The notes under the pieces were generated by a model. The model had not been told where the DNA came from. It searched no databases and was given only the letters and a program-made list of their open reading frames with translations. A DNA stretch of 64,000 bases. Origin: Pullulanibacillus pueri. GTDB taxonomy: Bacteria > Bacillota > Bacilli > Bacillales > Sporolactobacillaceae. The stretch lies in NCBI RefSeq assembly GCF_014639255.1, contig NZ_BMFV01000012.1, positions 1-64,000 of the forward strand. Reading direction: 5' to 3'. Every line of letters starts with the position of its first letter. Position 1 is the stretch's first letter. Positions 33,997-43,334 of this stretch are shown here, one piece after another. The position numbers and the translations under genes were made by a program.

Positions 33997-34982
33997 TTAT
34001 AGACCCTCTAATATTTCGGTAAGTTCTTGGTAGTGTTCGGCTAACCAAGCCATTTCTTCTGAAAATCGAAGTGGCGGACCGCTCTCCTGATCCATTTTAG
34101 AATGGATCCACCATGTACTCTCCATGTACCACAGTAAGCGCAATGACGTGTTAAATAGTCTTGTGTTACCTGTTTTTCTTCACGATAACCTTCAATAAAG
34201 GCATGTGCAGCTGAAAGATTTAGTGCCCCTTGATCTAATGCTCCCGAAATCACCGCTCGAGCGACATCTAATTGTGGGTAATCAAATTTCATTCGATCAA
34301 AATCGATGATGGCCTGTAGATTATTGCCGTTAAATAATAAATTATCCACCCAAAGATCTCGATGCGCCCAACCCCATTCATGAAGATTAAAATCATTAAA
34401 CGTTATATATTCAGTCGTTCTTAATTGGCTTTCTACAATAGAAAGGAGGTGAGTTTTCCCTTCATCATTAACCTCATCCAAAGTGTTTCGCCAATACATT
34501 AAACGTTCTTTAGGACTCGGAGGTTTAAATTCTGGATATGCTTTCGCCTCTAAACGGCCATCATTTAATAACTGATGCATTTTCCCTGTGGTTTTACCTA
34601 ATTGATACATCTGGTTGGAGGTGAGTTGGCCTGGAGGTACTACATCCCCTTCACAGAATTCCATGACCAAATAACGCTCCCCATTGTCTGATTCAAGCAA
34701 AAACTCCTCGCCATATGGCATCAGTCTTGGACAGGCTATTCCTTCTGCATTTAGTCTATTTTGCTGAACAAAAGCAATGAGCAATTCTTCATTGCTATAT
34801 AGTTTGAAGCGCCCTTTATTATACTGCTTGATGAGAAATTGCCCTGAATCTGTGGTCACTTTCCATTTTAAGTTGAGCCAGCCACGATTGATGGCTTCAG
34901 TCTCTCTTATCGTCACCCTAAAAAGTCGCTGAAAGCACTCAAGAATATCCTGTTTAATTTTTTCATTTGTCATGACTTCCAT
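33997..34982 (-). pseudogene. APH-type phosphotransferase, frameshifted near the C-terminus
   Basis: Aminoglycoside phosphotransferase/CotS-like kinase fold: LKWKVTTDSGQFLIKQY (ATP-binding lysine), RYLVMEFCEGDVVPP hinge, WGWAHRDLWVDNLLF (catalytic HxDxxxxN) and AIIDFDRMKFD (metal DFD). After DYLTR the frame changes: the expected ending SLRLLWYMESTWWIHSKM, then QEL-TEILEGL, is in another frame and stops at 33997. One base is missing near 34147-34149. Catalytic residues are intact, so a partly active product with a wrong tail is possible. It starts 10 bases after the reductase gene. The target may be a sugar, choline or antibiotic. Confidence 0.8.
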
Positions 34983-34992
34983 GGTTTAGCAC

Positions 34993-35535
34993 CTATGTCC
35001 ATTCCTTTTTAACGAGATAGTGCAGTTCTGCAAACTGATTAAACGACCTTATCCCTTTTAACGTCAGTTTGATTTCGTTATCCCTTTCTTTGAACAACGG
35101 AATCCCCTTGCCTATTAATGTGGGGGCGACGATCATGATGAGTTCATCAACCAATTCTGCTTTTAAGAAATGATGTAATAAATCGCCTCCTCCAGCGATC
35201 CAAATATTCTGCCCCTCTTGATTTTTTAATGTTTGTGTAAAAGCAACGATATCCTCCTTAATAAATATTACATCATCGGTATTTTCGTTCTCATCCCTTG
35301 AAAAAACAAAGCAATTCTTATTTTTATAGGGGAAATTCCCTGATTCATGTTCCATAATCCAATCATACGTTCTTCTTCCAAGTAAAATAGTATCGACAGT
35401 TTCATAGAATTCTAAATATCCGTTATCGCCTTCACCTTCTACTGCAAATAGCCACTCTAATCCATCACTTTCTGTAGCGATATAACCATCTAAACTGGTT
35501 GCAATATAGACAACGACCTTTCGCTTATGATTCAC
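34993..35535 (-). CDS. RibD C-terminal / dihydrofolate reductase-like protein
   Basis: A 180-residue NADPH-binding reductase-like protein with the family blocks VVVYIATSLDGYIATESDGL, TILLGRRTYDWIMEHE, NIWIAGGGDLLHHFLKAELV and LIMIVAPTLIGKGIPLF. It resembles B. subtilis YwjB/YyaP. The physiological substrate is unknown for this subfamily. It is followed at 10 bases by the phosphotransferase, suggesting an operon. The start has AGGAGG about 9 bases upstream. Confidence 0.85.
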   Translation of the reverse strand: MNHKRKVVVYIATSLDGYIATESDGLEWLFAVEGEGDNGYLEFYETVDTILLGRRTYDWIMEHESGNFPYKNKNCFVFSRDENENTDDVIFIKEDIVAFTQTLKNQEGQNIWIAGGGDLLHHFLKAELVDELIMIVAPTLIGKGIPLFKERDNEIKLTLKGIRSFNQFAELHYLVKKEWT

Positions 35536-35636
35536 GAGCTACACTCCTCCTGACAAGGAATATATGTTCTTCTTACATTTTAACTTAATACTCTGTCATT
35601 TACAACTCTTCTTTTACATGAATGCATAACTCTTAT

Positions 35637-35843
35637 TTAACGTTGGATCAAACCCTCACCTGCCATAATAAGAAGCAATTGCGGGACAACCGCTTGATGA
35701 AATCCAATGATGCCGTTCTCTTCTAAGTACATACACCCAATATGCGACGGGCTTTCTGTTTGAATAATACGCGACATAATAAAATTCGAATCAAAATTTG
35801 ATACTCTTTCCCCATCTTCTTTACGAAACTAGTAAAATTTCAT
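35637..35843 (-). pseudogene. Cupin-domain protein remnant
   Basis: ATG with GGTGGAG upstream opens MKFY, then TAG at 35829-35831, then in the same frame FRKEDGERVSNFDSNFIMSR, IIQTESPSHIGCMYLEENGI and GFHQAVVPQLLLIMAGEG before a premature stop. The HIGCMYLEENGIIGFHQA stretch with two histidines, and PQLLLIMAGEG, match the first cupin motif of small Bacillus cupins. The second motif is missing. So it is dead by a nonsense codon and a 3' truncation. Confidence 0.65.
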
Positions 35844-36012
35844 TGCTCCACCCTTTTTCTAACCTGTTATTTAATATTTTCTTTCATACATTTTGCAATC
35901 CATTGGTCCCTGTAAGTACATCAATGAGCATCGATTCAACAATGAGTTCGATTCATCCTAACCAATCTCCTTCCTTTAAAGACAAAATGTCTATGTAAGC
36001 TATCTGTACATA

Positions 36013-36225
36013 AAAAAACACCCCCATATCATGGGGGCCACTGAAAAACATGAATTTGATATTTAAATGCAGAAATATACTCGCTTTCCGCGGGCGATCC
36101 GCGAGCCTCCTCAAGTCTGATGTGATGTGCTTTGCGGGGTCTCGCTTGGCTCGCTGTTCCCGCAGGAGTCTCGCATATTTCTGCAATTCTATTCTTGAAT
36201 TTGACTTTTTCAGTGACTTCATATC
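36013..36225. repeat. Long imperfect inverted-repeat element (MITE-like), copy F
   Basis: A CCCCCAT/ATGGGGG hairpin at 36023-36039, then arms CACTGAAAAA...TGCAGAAATAT (to 36078) and ATATTTCTGCA (from 36175)...TTTTTCAGTGA. The interior holds CTCGCTTTCCGCGGGCGATC and GCTGTTCCCGCAGGAGTCTC, related to the other interspersed repeats. It is a common kind of Bacillaceae repeat; no coding capacity. Confidence 0.65.
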
Positions 36226-36291
36226 ATGGAAGTGTTTGATGTAAACGTTTATCACTCTATTGTTATATCTCACGCCATCACATCTTCAAAA

Positions 36292-37560
36292 TCATACCAC
36301 CGACTTCGGGGAAAATATGACATCCTTTTGCCGATAAACACTAAGCACGATCCCTATAAGAATAGAGTTCATTAAGGTCGGCATCAAGCCATAACTGATA
36401 AAGGGCAATGACATCCCTACTAAAGGTAATAATCCTAGATTCATCCCAATATTATAAATAAACTGTAAGGCAAAAAGATAAATAGCGCCGACCATGAGAA
36501 TTTTTCCAAAGGGATCCTTTATTTTTTTCACGACATACATCATTCTGTATAAAAGTAACCCTAAAATGAGAACAAGGAAGATCGCAAACACCCATCCATA
36601 TTGATAGGTTATTGCAGCAAAGATATAATCAGTCTGTTCACCATGTAAGAGCATGGAAAAATCCTTTGTATTGATATGGCCCAACCATCCAGAATTTAAA
36701 AGGACTTCTCTTATTCGTAAATAGAGATATCCGGTACTGTTTGCATGTTGTGCAGGGTGTAAAAACCCTGACAGTCTTTCTAATAGCATGAATGTCCTGT
36801 TTAGAAATATCCCCCCTAAAAGAAGCATCGCTAAAAAGAAAACAAAATACATTTTTACCATTTTCCTTTTATCTAGCTGACTCCAGCCACTCATCACACA
36901 CACCATTGTGGTATAAATAATCACAGTCGGTAGATTACTGGTTGAAATGAAGAGTAGGAATGGAACAAAAAACAAAATACCTATCTTAATAGCAGAGGCA
37001 TGGTTCTCTCTAAAGAAAGCGGCCCAACTCATATAGAATAAAGGAATAGCCATTAAACTTTTGATCGTCAGTGGACCTATAATGAAATAAGGATTCCCAT
37101 TTATATACGCATTATGGAAGAACTGTAGAACGAATAAGATCAACATTCCCCCTATATAAAATCCCCACTTGAATTTTTTTAGTTTGCGATAATCAAAAAA
37201 CATGAGACTGATGATTAGAGCCAATCCCCATAGCGTATAAACAACCTTCTGCGTTGTGAATTGAATAAATGAACCTATAGGCAACAACCCAACGGAAAGA
37301 ATAATAAGGAGTAATATGCCTATCCACCAATCGATACGTGGCCGATGAATTTTATTCAATTGTTGCCCCAATTGAAGCGGGCTCCCCATCTGTTTAATGG
37401 CTTTTTCTTCTGCGTCAGCTTCTGACAAGCCTTTTTTGATCCAATGAGCCTTCTCATGATTGATATGATCATCGAGCTCACGTTGGATCGCAGCTTTTAC
37501 CTCTTTCACTTTAATTTGACGGGTTACTGTTTGAAGAAATTGATGTCTGAGCCCGCTCAT
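36292..37560 (-). CDS. SEDS (FtsW/RodA-like) protein with HAAS-like N-terminal domain
   Basis: A 422-residue membrane protein. Residues 10-70 are soluble and helical (VKAAIQRELDDHINHEKAHW then SEADAEEKAIKQMGSPLQLG), the permease-prefix/HAAS-type domain usually found with PadR regulators. About ten helices follow with SEDS features: a large loop with LLHGEQTDYIFAAITYQYGW and the C-terminal NIGMNLGLLPLVGMSLPFIS YGL block that is diagnostic for FtsW/RodA/SpoVE. SEDS proteins polymerise glycan strands from lipid II. It overlaps the PadR gene by ATGA. Probably a specialised, stress-controlled glycosyltransferase. The key D of the RodA catalytic loop cannot be assigned with certainty. Confidence 0.85.
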   Translation of the reverse strand: MSGLRHQFLQTVTRQIKVKEVKAAIQRELDDHINHEKAHWIKKGLSEADAEEKAIKQMGSPLQLGQQLNKIHRPRIDWWIGILLLIILSVGLLPIGSFIQFTTQKVVYTLWGLALIISLMFFDYRKLKKFKWGFYIGGMLILFVLQFFHNAYINGNPYFIIGPLTIKSLMAIPLFYMSWAAFFRENHASAIKIGILFFVPFLLFISTSNLPTVIIYTTMVCVMSGWSQLDKRKMVKMYFVFFLAMLLLGGIFLNRTFMLLERLSGFLHPAQHANSTGYLYLRIREVLLNSGWLGHINTKDFSMLLHGEQTDYIFAAITYQYGWVFAIFLVLILGLLLYRMMYVVKKIKDPFGKILMVGAIYLFALQFIYNIGMNLGLLPLVGMSLPFISYGLMPTLMNSILIGIVLSVYRQKDVIFSPKSVV

Positions 37561-37976
37561 GGAAAACTCACTTCCGTTAACAAATAACTTAAGGATTCGC
37601 GGTCCACATTTCTGTTCTTTTCTAATTGGACTAAAAGTTTCTTCCCCTTGTGATCTAGGACATAGTGCTTGGTTGTCTCATCTTGCCAAAAAGAGTGTAT
37701 GTATCCTCTTGTCTCTAGTCGATGCAAGACGATGTATAAAAACCCCTCATTCTCTTCAAATGTCTTTACCCCTCGACTTCGCAATTGTTGCATTAACTCA
37801 AATCCCGATTTTTGTTGGACAAGGAGCTGTAAAACGGCTTGTATAATAGCCTCCGAAGGCTTCTCATCTTGATGAATCCTCTGCTTTATTTTAGCCATGT
37901 GCTGATCAGTAAACGTCAACTGTTCAAAGGTGGTTCGCTTCATGGCCTGCCGAAGCTTATTTAGACGCTCTTCCAC
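37557..37976 (-). CDS. PadR-family transcriptional regulator
   Basis: A 139-residue regulator with a winged helix: IIQAVLQLLVQQKSGFELMQ then GFLYIVLHRLETRGYIHSFW and HYVLDHKGKKLLVQLEK, the PadR pattern (Y-x-x-L-x-R-L-E-x-x-G). The N-terminal 40 residues are an added helical segment. It sits between the ECF sigma gene (1-base gap) and the SEDS gene (4-base overlap) and likely represses the operon or reads the HAAS domain of its partner. Confidence 0.82.
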   Translation of the reverse strand: MEERLNKLRQAMKRTTFEQLTFTDQHMAKIKQRIHQDEKPSEAIIQAVLQLLVQQKSGFELMQQLRSRGVKTFEENEGFLYIVLHRLETRGYIHSFWQDETTKHYVLDHKGKKLLVQLEKNRNVDRESLSYLLTEVSFP

Positions 37977-37977
37977 T

Positions 37978-38514
37978 TCACTCGCCTCCTAAACTTTCTT
38001 TTAATAATGTTTTCGCACGTCTTAATCGTGTCTTTACAGTATTAGGATTCACTCCTATCACGTGTGCCAGTTCATTTATCGGCATTTCTTCAAAATAAAA
38101 CAAATAAATAACCTCTCTATATTTCACAGGTAGCTTCATAACTGCAGAGGTTAATTGCGCATCCTCATCCTGCTGAATAATGACTGATTCAACACTCTTA
38201 TCCTTGGTTTCATATTGAGTAAAATCAATATCTGAAGGGTAGACATTTTTGCTATACCACTTTTTCAAATAATCTTTACACTGGTTAATGGCGATTCTCC
38301 ATAACCATGTTTTTATTTTTGATTTTCTATTGAACGTATGGAGTTTCCTATAGCATTTGATAAAAATTTCTTGGGTGACATCTTCCGCAATCGCCTTATT
38401 ATTCACATAAGAGTAAACCAGTTGTAAAATGTCCTGGCCATAATTCATCATCAATTCATCTATTAATCTATCTTCATTATCGATAACGTTATTTTCTGAT
38501 AATATCTCCTCCAC
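37978..38514 (-). CDS. ECF-type RNA polymerase sigma factor
   Basis: Sigma-70 family, 178 residues. Region 2: DILQLVYSYVNNKAIAEDVT then QEIFIKCYRKLHTFNRKSKI and WLWRIAINQCKDYLKK. Region 4: LPVKYREVIYLFYFEEMPIN then ELAHVIGVNPNTVKTRLRRA. I start at GTG (VEEILSENNV) because GGGAGGTG lies just upstream. No classical anti-sigma gene follows. The PadR and the HAAS-SEDS genes occupy that place, so its control may run through them. It resembles SigV/SigY-like factors but I cannot name it. Confidence 0.88.
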   Translation of the reverse strand: MEEILSENNVIDNEDRLIDELMMNYGQDILQLVYSYVNNKAIAEDVTQEIFIKCYRKLHTFNRKSKIKTWLWRIAINQCKDYLKKWYSKNVYPSDIDFTQYETKDKSVESVIIQQDEDAQLTSAVMKLPVKYREVIYLFYFEEMPINELAHVIGVNPNTVKTRLRRAKTLLKESLGGE

Positions 38515-38591
38515 TTTCTCACCTCCCAAGTATTGGACGAGTCTCACTCATCCAAAGTTTTATTTATCAAGAAAAGTTTTTATATACCATT

Positions 38592-38627
38592 AAAAAGAGG
38601 TGCCTCCTCTTACATAGGACAGCACCT
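38592..38627 (-). terminator. SNF2 gene terminator
   Basis: Minus strand AGGTGC, 18-base loop, GCACCT, then CTTTTT. Confidence 0.7.
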
Positions 38628-38640
38628 TGTGAGCTTGCTT

Positions 38641-41600
38641 TTATATCATTAAAATTTCTCTAAGCTCTTCTTCACTAAGAACCACTGAAGCATTGTCCCC
38701 AGAGTCAATGATTTCTTTTATCAAGTGTCGTTTTTGCTCTTGGAGTTCGTTCATTTTCTCTTCAATGGTGCCACGCGCAATCAGTTTGATCACATTGACG
38801 ACCTTTTTTTGCCCGATGCGATGGGCGCGGTCTGCGGCCTGGGCTTCTACCGCTGGATTCCACCAAGTATCATATAATATTACCGTGTCCGCACTCGTTA
38901 AATTGAGCCCTGTTCCGCCTGCTTTTAAAGAGATAAGAAATAAATCACGTTCGCCCGCATTAAATCGATCGCAAATGTTGAGCCTCTGTTCAGATGGCGT
39001 CTGCCCATCTAAATAAAAATACGTGTGACCTTTAGCTACAAGGGCTCTTCCTATGAGCGCGAGCATTTTTGTAAATTGAGAAAAAATGAGTACTCTTTTT
39101 CCCGATTGTCTTGCTTCCTCTAGAATTTCGAGCAACTGCTCAAATTTCGCTGAGCTTCCTTCATAGCCTTCAACAAATAAACCCGGATGACAACAGATTT
39201 GTCTGAGTCGAGTTAACCCCGCCAGAATCTTAATACGATTTTTTCGGATCGTCTCCTTATCCAGATGCTTTAAGGTTTGCTCGCGTAACTTCGCTAAATA
39301 GGCGGAGTAGATGCGCTTTTGGTCCGGTAATAACTCTACAGATTCTACAGCCACCATTTTTTCTGGAAGTTCACTAAGGACCTCTTCTTTCACTCGGCGT
39401 AATAAAAACGGACGGATCCTACGCGCAATCGCTTTAGTTGTCAGCTGACTATACTCTTTTAACCCAAGAAAGAGTTCAGGAAAAACAACATGAAAAATTG
39501 ACCACAATTCTTCTGAAGCATTTTCCACAGGAGTCCCTGTCAGTGCAAAGCGATTATCGGCTTTTATTTTCTTTACAGCACGTGCCGTTTGCGTGATCGG
39601 GTTTTTAAACGCCTGGGCTTCATCAAAAAACGCCGTATGAAAAGCTTGCTGCTCATACCATTTAATATCAGCCCGTAAGAGGGGGTACGACGTAATCATG
39701 ACATCAACATTTTGGAGGGTCTGTTGTGTGTTCGCTCGCTCCTTTTTATGACCATCAATGATCTGAGTCTTTATTTCAGGGACGAATTTTTTTATTTCAC
39801 TAAACCAGTTATAGGTCAAAGAAGAGGGACAAACAATCAGTGCTGCCCGCTTGCTGTTCCGGATAGTCTTAAGTTCAGATAGAATAAAGGTAATTGCTTG
39901 GAGCGTTTTCCCCAGTCCCATATCATCTGCAAGAATCCCGCCAAATCCATAGTGAGCGAGGGTCTTCATCCACTGGAACCCTTGATTTTGATATTCTCGT
40001 AAGGTGGATTTAAGTTGAGTGGGCACTTCGAATTCGAGACGCCCAGGATGACGAAGAGTATCCATAAATTCCCGAAAGGATTTCTCTAAAGTAAAAATAT
40101 CCCCTACTTCAACGGTATCAAGAAGCTGAAGACTCTGCTCTACAGTTAAATCTAAGCCATCCGCTAATGCCTTGCTTTCAATATAAGGCGAATAGAGAAA
40201 GCGTCTGATTTCTTCATATTCTTTAGCCTCAAGGGACAATAATGAGCCATTTGGCAACCGATAATATTTACGTTTCTCCTCTAGAGCAGCTAAAATATCT
40301 CGGATCTGTTGTTCTGGAATACCCTCCATCTCAAACTTGAAAGCAAGCCAATTGATGCGATCTTTTTTTACTTTAACCCGAATGCGTGGCCTGAAACCCC
40401 CACGTGTGACTCGATTTCTCACCGCTGTTGTCGCATAGACTTGTACTTTTTTTTGAAGTTTCGGGAGCTTTTCCATTAAAAACTCATACTCCAGCTCCTC
40501 ATTATGCATAAAATAGCCGCCGTCCGTTTTAGTGAAAGCACTGTCGTCCATTAATTGCAAAATTTCTTCTTCCCTCTCGACATCCCTAACTACCAGAGAG
40601 CCTAAAGGAAGTTCTCGATCTTCTAATGGGTGTATTACATAGTGATCATAATGAAACTCCAGTCCTGCCAGAAGCCTATTTTTCACGCGATCTAAATAAA
40701 GCTTAGCGATCAGTGGTGTTCTCATTAAACGCTCCGTGATAGTTTTAGAAATGTTCACTTCACCTAAACTTTTTAAAGCAGGTGCCGCTTTTTCCAGAAA
40801 AAAACCGATCTGTTCTTTAGGGATGGGAATATGTTCAGTACCTGACGCTTCTAGCATCTGTTTGAGTTCCGCAAGTCGTACGCTCTCCTCGGCCCCGACA
40901 CGAAAGAGTTTATCCTTATATAAAACCGTCTGGTAAGGAGTCAGAACAGTCACGTGTGGTAAGCCATTAACCATGAGTTGATAGTCCTCTCCGTCCGCTT
41001 CGGAAAAATCAAAGGTAAGAGGGAGGTTACTTCTCGCGACCTGTAAACCAATTGAAGTCTGGCCATCATACTCCAGTTTTAAAAACGGCGTCACCATCAA
41101 AAGCGGAAGCAAACGGTCCCATATCGAAGGAGGAATGAGCAGCATTTCCTTATTAAAGTTTTCTGGAACATGATCAACATAAAGCTTTTCATCATACACG
41201 ATGTGAATGAGCCTTTGAAAAACGGCGTCAACCTCTCTCTCAAAACAATGATAACGTTGATCATATAGCAATGAATCCGAGAGACGGTAAGACAGCCCCT
41301 CTTTCACATGCTTCAAAAAGTCACGAATTTGTCCGATCTGAATCGAGCCAACGTTAAGTTCAATTCCGAACATTGTTCGCTTTGGACCCATGGTCATTGT
41401 TTTGAGTGTAAATGCGACCTCCAGTACTTCTCTATCCTCAAAATGGCGCTGAACACCACTTGAGCGTATCGGGCGATTTGTAAAAAGCGTTCGCAACCCT
41501 TCTGTTAAATGCTGTTGAATTCCATCGGTTCCCTGCTTCTGCCGCTCAGAAATGGCGATTAAAACCGCGGCTATATGCTGACAGTCTTTACTAAAGGAAG

Positions 41601-41817
41601 CAAGCTTTGGGCATGTACATGTCGTTTGTAATTTACCGTCCTTCTCCGTTTTTACCGTGACATGGAATGCCTCCATTCCCTTGACTACACCTTCGCAATA
41701 GTCCGGTTCATAGTGTTCTATCGTCACCTTTTTGGATCGATAAAAATCCTCTCCTCTTTTGAAGGAGACGTTCCCGCATCGGTCTATGATCATGGTTTGA
41801 CTTATATTCCTGTTCAA
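38641..41817 (-). CDS. SNF2-family helicase with SWIM zinc finger
   Basis: A 1058-residue DNA-dependent ATPase. A SWIM zinc finger (TCTCPKLASFSKDCQHIAAV, CxC...CxH) is at about residues 64-84, then a long SNF2-associated N-terminal region. The helicase core has Walker A GGILADDMGLGKTLQAI near residue 630, FFDEAQAFKNP near 730, LTGTPVENASEELWSIF, and in the second lobe VLIFSQFTKML, LISLKAGGTGLNLTSADTVI and AADRAHRIGQKK. Bacterial proteins of this kind (B. subtilis YwqA, RapA relatives) are poorly understood; transcription or chromosome remodelling is likely. Longer than YwqA because of the SWIM part. Confidence 0.92.
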   Translation of the reverse strand: MNRNISQTMIIDRCGNVSFKRGEDFYRSKKVTIEHYEPDYCEGVVKGMEAFHVTVKTEKDGKLQTTCTCPKLASFSKDCQHIAAVLIAISERQKQGTDGIQQHLTEGLRTLFTNRPIRSSGVQRHFEDREVLEVAFTLKTMTMGPKRTMFGIELNVGSIQIGQIRDFLKHVKEGLSYRLSDSLLYDQRYHCFEREVDAVFQRLIHIVYDEKLYVDHVPENFNKEMLLIPPSIWDRLLPLLMVTPFLKLEYDGQTSIGLQVARSNLPLTFDFSEADGEDYQLMVNGLPHVTVLTPYQTVLYKDKLFRVGAEESVRLAELKQMLEASGTEHIPIPKEQIGFFLEKAAPALKSLGEVNISKTITERLMRTPLIAKLYLDRVKNRLLAGLEFHYDHYVIHPLEDRELPLGSLVVRDVEREEEILQLMDDSAFTKTDGGYFMHNEELEYEFLMEKLPKLQKKVQVYATTAVRNRVTRGGFRPRIRVKVKKDRINWLAFKFEMEGIPEQQIRDILAALEEKRKYYRLPNGSLLSLEAKEYEEIRRFLYSPYIESKALADGLDLTVEQSLQLLDTVEVGDIFTLEKSFREFMDTLRHPGRLEFEVPTQLKSTLREYQNQGFQWMKTLAHYGFGGILADDMGLGKTLQAITFILSELKTIRNSKRAALIVCPSSLTYNWFSEIKKFVPEIKTQIIDGHKKERANTQQTLQNVDVMITSYPLLRADIKWYEQQAFHTAFFDEAQAFKNPITQTARAVKKIKADNRFALTGTPVENASEELWSIFHVVFPELFLGLKEYSQLTTKAIARRIRPFLLRRVKEEVLSELPEKMVAVESVELLPDQKRIYSAYLAKLREQTLKHLDKETIRKNRIKILAGLTRLRQICCHPGLFVEGYEGSSAKFEQLLEILEEARQSGKRVLIFSQFTKMLALIGRALVAKGHTYFYLDGQTPSEQRLNICDRFNAGERDLFLISLKAGGTGLNLTSADTVILYDTWWNPAVEAQAADRAHRIGQKKVVNVIKLIARGTIEEKMNELQEQKRHLIKEIIDSGDNASVVLSEEELREILMI

Positions 41818-41972
41818 GTGTCTTGCTCCCTTATTGTAACGCTACTTTTGTCATCATTGTATCATAGAGAGAATGGGATATAGAATGGATAAGATTGCTT
41901 TAACTTCAAAATACTCTTTTCCACAGGTGGGATTTTATAGTAAAATCAGCTTATGAAAGGAAGGTGACTGAT

Positions 41973-42641
41973 ATGAAAGCCATCCAATGGCTTAAAAAAA
42001 TAGCTGTGTTTATTCCCTATTTATTACTTTTAATCAATATAATATGGGCGAAATTTAGCGACTTCCTTTTTTCCTCCTTGAGTTTGAATGACCTTTTAAA
42101 CCTTTTTATAAACACTCTTCCTCTCACTATTTTAGTTTTAATAGATCTCGTTAAACGTAAGCCATCAAGCCTATTTCAATTGTTGATCCAAGCCAGCTTC
42201 TATGTTTATTTATTAGCCGTTTGGTATATCACCCTTTCACGCGAATCCGTTCAATTCGTTTTTACAAATCCATTTTGGATGCACCATATTAACCTTATTC
42301 CGTTTGTGATTTTTAGAGATTTTAGTCTCTTTAATGAACAAATTATTGGCAATGTGATCATGCTCATGCCTTTGGGCATGTACATTCACTTACTGTTTAA
42401 ACCATTGGCTTCGCCTTTAAGGGCATTCGTTACTATTTTCTTAGTTTCTTTTTCAATAGAGTTGTTGCAACTTTTATTTTCCGTAGGCAGTAGTGATATT
42501 GACGATCTCATTCTCAATACCTCTGGTGGATACCTTGCTTATCTCATTTTCGGCGTTCTTATTTTTTTATATAAGAAATCTCCTATTAAATTTAATCAAC
42601 AAAAAAGGACATCCGTAAAGCGTTCAACTTATAAATTTTGA
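41973..42641 (+). CDS. VanZ-family membrane protein
   Basis: A 222-residue protein with about six helices. VanZ features: YITLSRESVQF, HHINLIPFVIFRD, EQIIGNVIMLMPLGMYIHLL and SIELLQLLFSVGSSDIDDLI LNTSGG. VanZ-like proteins affect sensitivity to glycopeptides and lipoglycopeptides by unknown means. I start at the ATG of MKAIQW, 6 bases after AAGGTGA; a GTG four codons earlier lies within that site. It is divergent from the SNF2 gene and convergent with the DUF523 gene. Confidence 0.85.
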   Translation: MKAIQWLKKIAVFIPYLLLLINIIWAKFSDFLFSSLSLNDLLNLFINTLPLTILVLIDLVKRKPSSLFQLLIQASFYVYLLAVWYITLSRESVQFVFTNPFWMHHINLIPFVIFRDFSLFNEQIIGNVIMLMPLGMYIHLLFKPLASPLRAFVTIFLVSFSIELLQLLFSVGSSDIDDLILNTSGGYLAYLIFGVLIFLYKKSPIKFNQQKRTSVKRSTYKF

Positions 42642-42647
42642 GGTTAT

Positions 42648-42685
42648 AACAAAAACCAATGGATTCTTCCACTGGTTTTGTCATT
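42648..42685. terminator. Bidirectional terminator
   Basis: ACAAAAACCAATGGA, TTCT, TCCACTGGTTTTGT, with one mismatch, between convergent genes. Confidence 0.8.
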
Positions 42686-42706
42686 CATATCCCGTTTTTA
42701 TTCCTA

Positions 42707-43171
42707 CTATCCCTTTTCCAAAAGATCGTCAAGTCCATTCTCAGAGACTACCTGAATGCCATTACGTTTAAGCAAAGCAGCTGTCACACCATTTCCGGAA
42801 ACCTTTTTACCAGAAAAGTCCCCATTGTAAATCATCGTACTTCCACAGGATGGACTATTTTCCTTAAGGACAACGGCAGTAACCCCCAGCTTTCGTACTC
42901 TCTCTAAAGTTGCATAAGCCCCCTTTATGTATAAGTCCGTGACATCAGTCCCTGATTTTTCTATGACTCTGGCCTTCCCATCCAATACGTCTTCCCCACT
43001 GCCGCCCTTAATCTCAGCGGGTTCTCTTGGAGTTGAAAAACCACCAAGCAATTCAGGACAAATAGGCAAAGCCCTTTTCTCCTCGATGAGTTGTTGAATA
43101 CGTTCATTAAGGCTATTTGATCCATTATATCTTACATTTAATCCTGCTAAACACGAGCTGACTAATATCAT
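42707..43171 (-). CDS. DUF523 protein
   Basis: A 154-residue protein starting MILVSSCLAGLNVRYNGSNS, the DUF523 signature (SCLxGxxVRYDG), with PICPELLGGFSTPREPAEI, and LKENSPSCGSTMIYNGDFSG carrying the paired cysteine region. Conserved cysteines suggest metal or iron-sulfur binding; function unknown. I start at ATG with GGGGGG 7 bases upstream rather than at the longer frame. Confidence 0.9.
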   Translation of the reverse strand: MILVSSCLAGLNVRYNGSNSLNERIQQLIEEKRALPICPELLGGFSTPREPAEIKGGSGEDVLDGKARVIEKSGTDVTDLYIKGAYATLERVRKLGVTAVVLKENSPSCGSTMIYNGDFSGKKVSGNGVTAALLKRNGIQVVSENGLDDLLEKG

Positions 43172-43334
43172 AAAAGTTCCCCCCACCCAGCCTTTCATAC
43201 TATAGCTACTATATAAAATTTAATCGTTTGGTGAATAAGAAGTCAATAGAGGCTAAACGATAATTGAATCTCTGTATTATGCGTTTACAAACAAGGCAAT
43301 ACTAACTGTTAAAATGAAAGAGAGGAATGGAGTT

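Noticed and set aside
36240..36253. cre-like TGTAAACGTTTATC
   Set aside because: It lies downstream of the SEDS gene, not near a promoter, and has two mismatches at conserved positions.
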